Positions 61,991-64,000 of a stretch of 64,000 nucleotides of DNA are shown piece after piece; within the stretch, counting starts at the first letter, position 1; every line of letters starts with the position of its first letter. The stretch lies in contig OZ243959.1 of the NCBI GenBank assembly GCA_965214525.1, forward strand, positions 2,356,001-2,420,000. The letters are read 5' to 3'. Origin of the DNA: Qipengyuania_B sp965214525. GTDB taxonomy: Bacteria; Pseudomonadota; Alphaproteobacteria; Sphingomonadales; Sphingomonadaceae. A program made the translations under genes and the position numbers. Under the pieces are notes generated by a model. The model had not been told where the DNA came from. It worked only from the letters and a program-made list of their open reading frames with translations, and did not search any database.

Positions 61991-62206
61991 ATGATGTTGC
62001 AGTCTAAGATCGAGCAGAAGATAATAGCGCATGTGAGGACTTGTAATAGTGACCCTTGCGAGTGCCATGTTGCAGTGGAAGGCGTTGATGAGGCTGATGT
62101 TTTAGCGGCAGCAGCCAGTCTGGTGCGCAGGGGGACTTTGCAGGGCGCGTTTCCGCCGAACGCAAATTGCAGAGATGGTTTTGATTGGGGCTATCTAATG
62201 CTGTGA
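61991..62206 (+). CDS. 71-residue hypothetical protein
   Basis: Starts 4 bases after nrdB (GGAG overlaps the end of nrdB). Sequence segments QSKIEQKIIAHVRTCNSDPC, ECHVAVEGVDEADVLAAAAS, RRGTLQGAFPPNANCRDGFD with four cysteines, perhaps a small zinc or redox domain. No family recognised. Followed within 10 bases by the first DUF2442 gene. Confidence 0.55.
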   Translation: MMLQSKIEQKIIAHVRTCNSDPCECHVAVEGVDEADVLAAAASLVRRGTLQGAFPPNANCRDGFDWGYLML

Positions 62207-62216
62207 GGAAAATCAG

Positions 62217-62531
62217 ATGACCATTGCTCCTGAACCGACGGCGGTCATGTTCGACGAGCACAGCGTCTGGGTCGACGTAGACGATGGCCGCATTCTTGGC
62301 GTTTCGCTCGCTTGGTTTCCGTGGCTGTTGCACGGATCACTTGAGGCGCGCGGCAAGGCCCGCATCCGCCCAAGCGGTTTTCATTGGGATGAACTGGACA
62401 AGGACATATCCATCGCCAGTCTGCTCGCTGGGCGTAGTGACATGACGCGCTCGAAGCGCGTTGGTGGATGGTCTTCATGTCAACTAATTAAGGTAAGGCG
62501 AGATTTGGATGCCTACGAAAGAAATAGTTGA
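62217..62531 (+). CDS. DUF2442 family protein, first copy
   Basis: 104 residues; GAGGAAA ribosome site. DUF2442 core: VMFDEHSVWVDVDDGRILGV, SLAWFPWLLHGS, ARGKARIRPSGFHWDELDKD and ISIASLLAGRSD. Normal members stop near here; the last about 25 residues (MTRSKRVGGWSSCQLIKVRR...) run into the AT-rich region and overlap the HNH gene by 23 bases, so the tail may be altered. DUF2442 proteins often accompany DUF4160 genes and are thought to be parts of toxin-antitoxin-like modules; no DUF4160 is here. Confidence 0.75.
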   Translation: MTIAPEPTAVMFDEHSVWVDVDDGRILGVSLAWFPWLLHGSLEARGKARIRPSGFHWDELDKDISIASLLAGRSDMTRSKRVGGWSSCQLIKVRRDLDAYERNS

Positions 62532-63642
62532 TAAAACCATCGCCGTAAGATGGGGCGGCAAAGACTTGGTCCTTCCTAGGGGCGGAGACCTCAAAAATTT
62601 TATAATTGACTATGACTGTTGCTTCTTATGTAATAAAAATCGATCAAGAAAGAATAAAGAACACGTTATTCCAAAGTGGTTAATAAAAGAATGTAGCCTT
62701 AATGCTACTTACATGCATCTACCGCAAGGAATGTCGCATCCAGTATCAACATACAAAGTTCCAATCTGCAAAGAGTGCAACACAATTTTAGGAAGGGAAC
62801 TCGAAGTTCCCGTTTCACAGGCCTTTAAAATGGGATTCGAACAAGTTGACTTAATGGCTCGTTCCCGAGATCCCAGGCTGTATGCATGGATGTCTTTTCT
62901 GTATTTAAAGACCCACTACAAAGATATGTTTGTGAGAAATTATAAGCGCTCTGGAGTCGCAAACAATCATCTTGGGGCTGATATAGATTGGTCGAAGTTT
63001 TCCAATGCTCATTCTATAGTTAGAGCGTTTACTTTGGGTATCGGTATATGTCCAACTGCTATTGGTTCATTAAAAGCTATCAGGATCAAAGAGGACTTGC
63101 CTATACCGTTTATGTACAAGGATAACCTTGAATACCCTTGCAATTTTATTCGTGTAAAAGATGTAGCGGTTATATGCTCGTTTAACGATCTAGGTGCGGC
63201 TGGCTACTATTTAAGGCCATATCTTGAACGCCTTGATGAACCGTCACCTTACCTTCAAGCGGCCTCACTATACAATGAATACATTTTGGCAAATCTACGA
63301 TTATATGGTCAGTGGGACTTAGCTCATGATTTCTTTTATGATGGATCAGTAAAAATAGTAGGTTGCATTGGAAAACCAATAGGCGTCAGGCAATTACCGG
63401 GCGATCTACGTTCAAAGATACTTGAGCAAATGATTATTCCTTTCGCTCTTCAAGTTGGTTTATCCAAACAAACTATAAGAGCGTTAGTAGGTGGGGTACG
63501 CTTAGGTTCGGTAGCCTTCCTCCCCGACTTTGCTCTACAGTCAAAGGACGGTCATGAGTTCCCTGTAAGGTGGCAGCGTGGGCAGGATTTGCTACCGATG
63601 GAGCGCATCGCAGGAGCGGATCAGGATGATTCAACTTGTTAG
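62509..63642 (+). CDS. AT-rich gene for an HNH-type CxxC/EH/CxxCN protein
   Basis: 377 residues. The N-terminal region contains CxxC (Cys38-Cys41, CFLC), EHVIPKWL (Glu51-His52) and CKECN (Cys87, Cys90, Asn91), the pattern of HNH-family nucleases with a zinc scaffold. The remaining about 280 residues (ILANLRLYGQWDLAHDFFYD, IGVRQLPGDLRSKILEQMI) have no recognised domain. In three sampled 60-base lines G+C is 19-20 of 60 (about 32 percent), versus 43 of 60 in a sampled nrdB line. Rare codons for this genome (AAA, TTA, ATA) are abundant. Transferred; nuclease activity is inferred. Confidence 0.75.
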   Translation: MPTKEIVDKTIAVRWGGKDLVLPRGGDLKNFIIDYDCCFLCNKNRSRKNKEHVIPKWLIKECSLNATYMHLPQGMSHPVSTYKVPICKECNTILGRELEVPVSQAFKMGFEQVDLMARSRDPRLYAWMSFLYLKTHYKDMFVRNYKRSGVANNHLGADIDWSKFSNAHSIVRAFTLGIGICPTAIGSLKAIRIKEDLPIPFMYKDNLEYPCNFIRVKDVAVICSFNDLGAAGYYLRPYLERLDEPSPYLQAASLYNEYILANLRLYGQWDLAHDFFYDGSVKIVGCIGKPIGVRQLPGDLRSKILEQMIIPFALQVGLSKQTIRALVGGVRLGSVAFLPDFALQSKDGHEFPVRWQRGQDLLPMERIAGADQDDSTC

Positions 63643-63892
63643 ACTTGAACATTGCGGTCCCCAAACCCTCCGGCTGCATTTCAGCGATGGCAGTCATGGC
63701 AAATGGTCGGCAGACGACATTCTGTCTCGCCGAACTTTTATGACCCGTCCGCTGGAGGATGAGGCATTTTTCTGCCGCGTCTTCATTGAGGCAGGAGCGC
63801 TCGCTTGGCCGAACGGGCTGGATTTTTCGGCTCATTCTCTGCACGAGAATTTGCAGCGGCAGGGCAGGCTAGTCCGCGCACAGGCTGCATGA
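63626..63892 (+). CDS. DUF2442 family protein, second and different copy
   Basis: 88 residues from ATG 63626, overlapping the HNH stop by 17 bases (GGAG 8 bases upstream). IQLVRLEHCGPQTLRLHFSD, GSHGKWSADDILSRRTFMTR, LEDEAFFCRVFIEAGALAWP and NGLDFSAHSLHENLQRQG fit a second DUF2442 subgroup (the one with the WPNGLDxS ending). G+C is back to genome level here. It is not a duplicate of the first copy but a different branch of the family. The stop overlaps the next start (ATGA). Confidence 0.78.
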   Translation: MIQLVRLEHCGPQTLRLHFSDGSHGKWSADDILSRRTFMTRPLEDEAFFCRVFIEAGALAWPNGLDFSAHSLHENLQRQGRLVRAQAA

Positions 63893-64000
63893 CCAAGGTC
63901 CGAGTCCTCTGCGCCACCTGCGGTTCGACCGACGTGTTGCGCGACGCTTGGGCGGATTGGGACGTAGCGACACAGGAATGGGTGCTGCGTGTCGCCTTCA
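63889..64000 (+). CDS. CxxC zinc-ribbon-like protein, cut by the right edge
   Basis: 37 codons are visible before the edge: MTKVRVLCATCGSTDVLRDA, then WADWDVATQEWVL. CATC, followed by a Trp-Asp-rich segment, is the first half of a small CxxC zinc-ribbon protein; the second pair should lie just beyond the window. ATGA overlap with the second DUF2442 gene marks one operon. Confidence 0.7.
   Translation, partial: MTKVRVLCATCGSTDVLRDAWADWDVATQEWVLRVAF

Noticed and set aside
1..64000. CRISPR array, rRNA, insertion sequence or prophage genes
   Set aside because: No repeated spacer pattern, no rRNA signature, no transposase, integrase or phage structural protein in any frame I examined.

Overview
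The window is chromosomal DNA from a high-GC alphaproteobacterium. The most likely order is Sphingomonadales, in or near the Erythrobacteraceae. The reasons are the core gene families, a LOV-domain HWE/HisKA_2-type histidine kinase of the kind known from Erythrobacter, several promoters matching the alphaproteobacterial EcfG consensus (GGAAC-N16/17-CGTT), and sphingomonad-style intergenic palindromic repeats. No rRNA, convincing tRNA, CRISPR array, transposase or prophage was found. The family placement is inference; no phylogeny was run.

0-6.5 kb: a leftward leucine-catabolism operon (isovaleryl-CoA dehydrogenase, two small membrane proteins, methylcrotonyl-CoA carboxylase beta subunit cut by the left edge) with two kinds of intergenic repeat. 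It is followed by a lipoprotein, a DUF2147 protein, and the lgt-MidA pair. 6.6-18.5 kb: acyl-CoA synthetase, glnD, HAD phosphatase, YggS, ThiE-like enzyme, FtsK, alanine dehydrogenase and a membrane diguanylate cyclase. 18.5-31.4 kb: thioesterase, S9 oligopeptidase, Xaa-Pro aminopeptidase, VOC protein, a structured intergenic region, pabB-pabC fusion, pseudouridine synthase, ArfB, L33, LolA, exonuclease III, GTP cyclohydrolase II, GNAT, phosphatidylserine decarboxylase and a DksA-type zinc finger. 31.5-36.8 kb: two lipoproteins and an acyl-CoA catabolic set (acyl-CoA dehydrogenase, CaiB-type CoA transferase, thiolase, SDR dehydrogenase).

36.8-44.6 kb: a membrane protein behind an EcfG promoter, an AI-2E-family permease, gyrB, a second acyl-CoA synthetase and guaA. 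44.6-45.5 kb: a small accessory patch with a HicB/HicA toxin-antitoxin pair behind a palindromic operator, an unknown 70-residue protein and a very short Phd-like protein. 45.5-53 kb: glyoxalase I, endonuclease III, a frameshifted DUF924 gene, the LOV kinase with its response regulator, a zf-CHCC protein, a lone ABC ATPase and nadB. 53-62 kb: stress-type small proteins lie around a split class I ribonucleotide reductase (nrdA and nrdB, 4.4 kb apart, neither with an ATP-cone). Three convincing EcfG promoters fall in this stretch.

62-64 kb: a strongly AT-rich gene encoding an HNH-type CxxC/EH/CxxCN protein sits between two different DUF2442 genes and a CxxC zinc-ribbon gene. It is the clearest horizontally acquired segment and the best candidate for an undescribed system.

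Functional links: the blue-light kinase/regulator pair and the four EcfG promoters suggest a light- and stress-responsive general stress output. The acyl-CoA genes form at least two degradation modules (leucine, and a fatty or branched acyl chain). The nrdA and nrdB leaders share a motif that probably binds NrdR.
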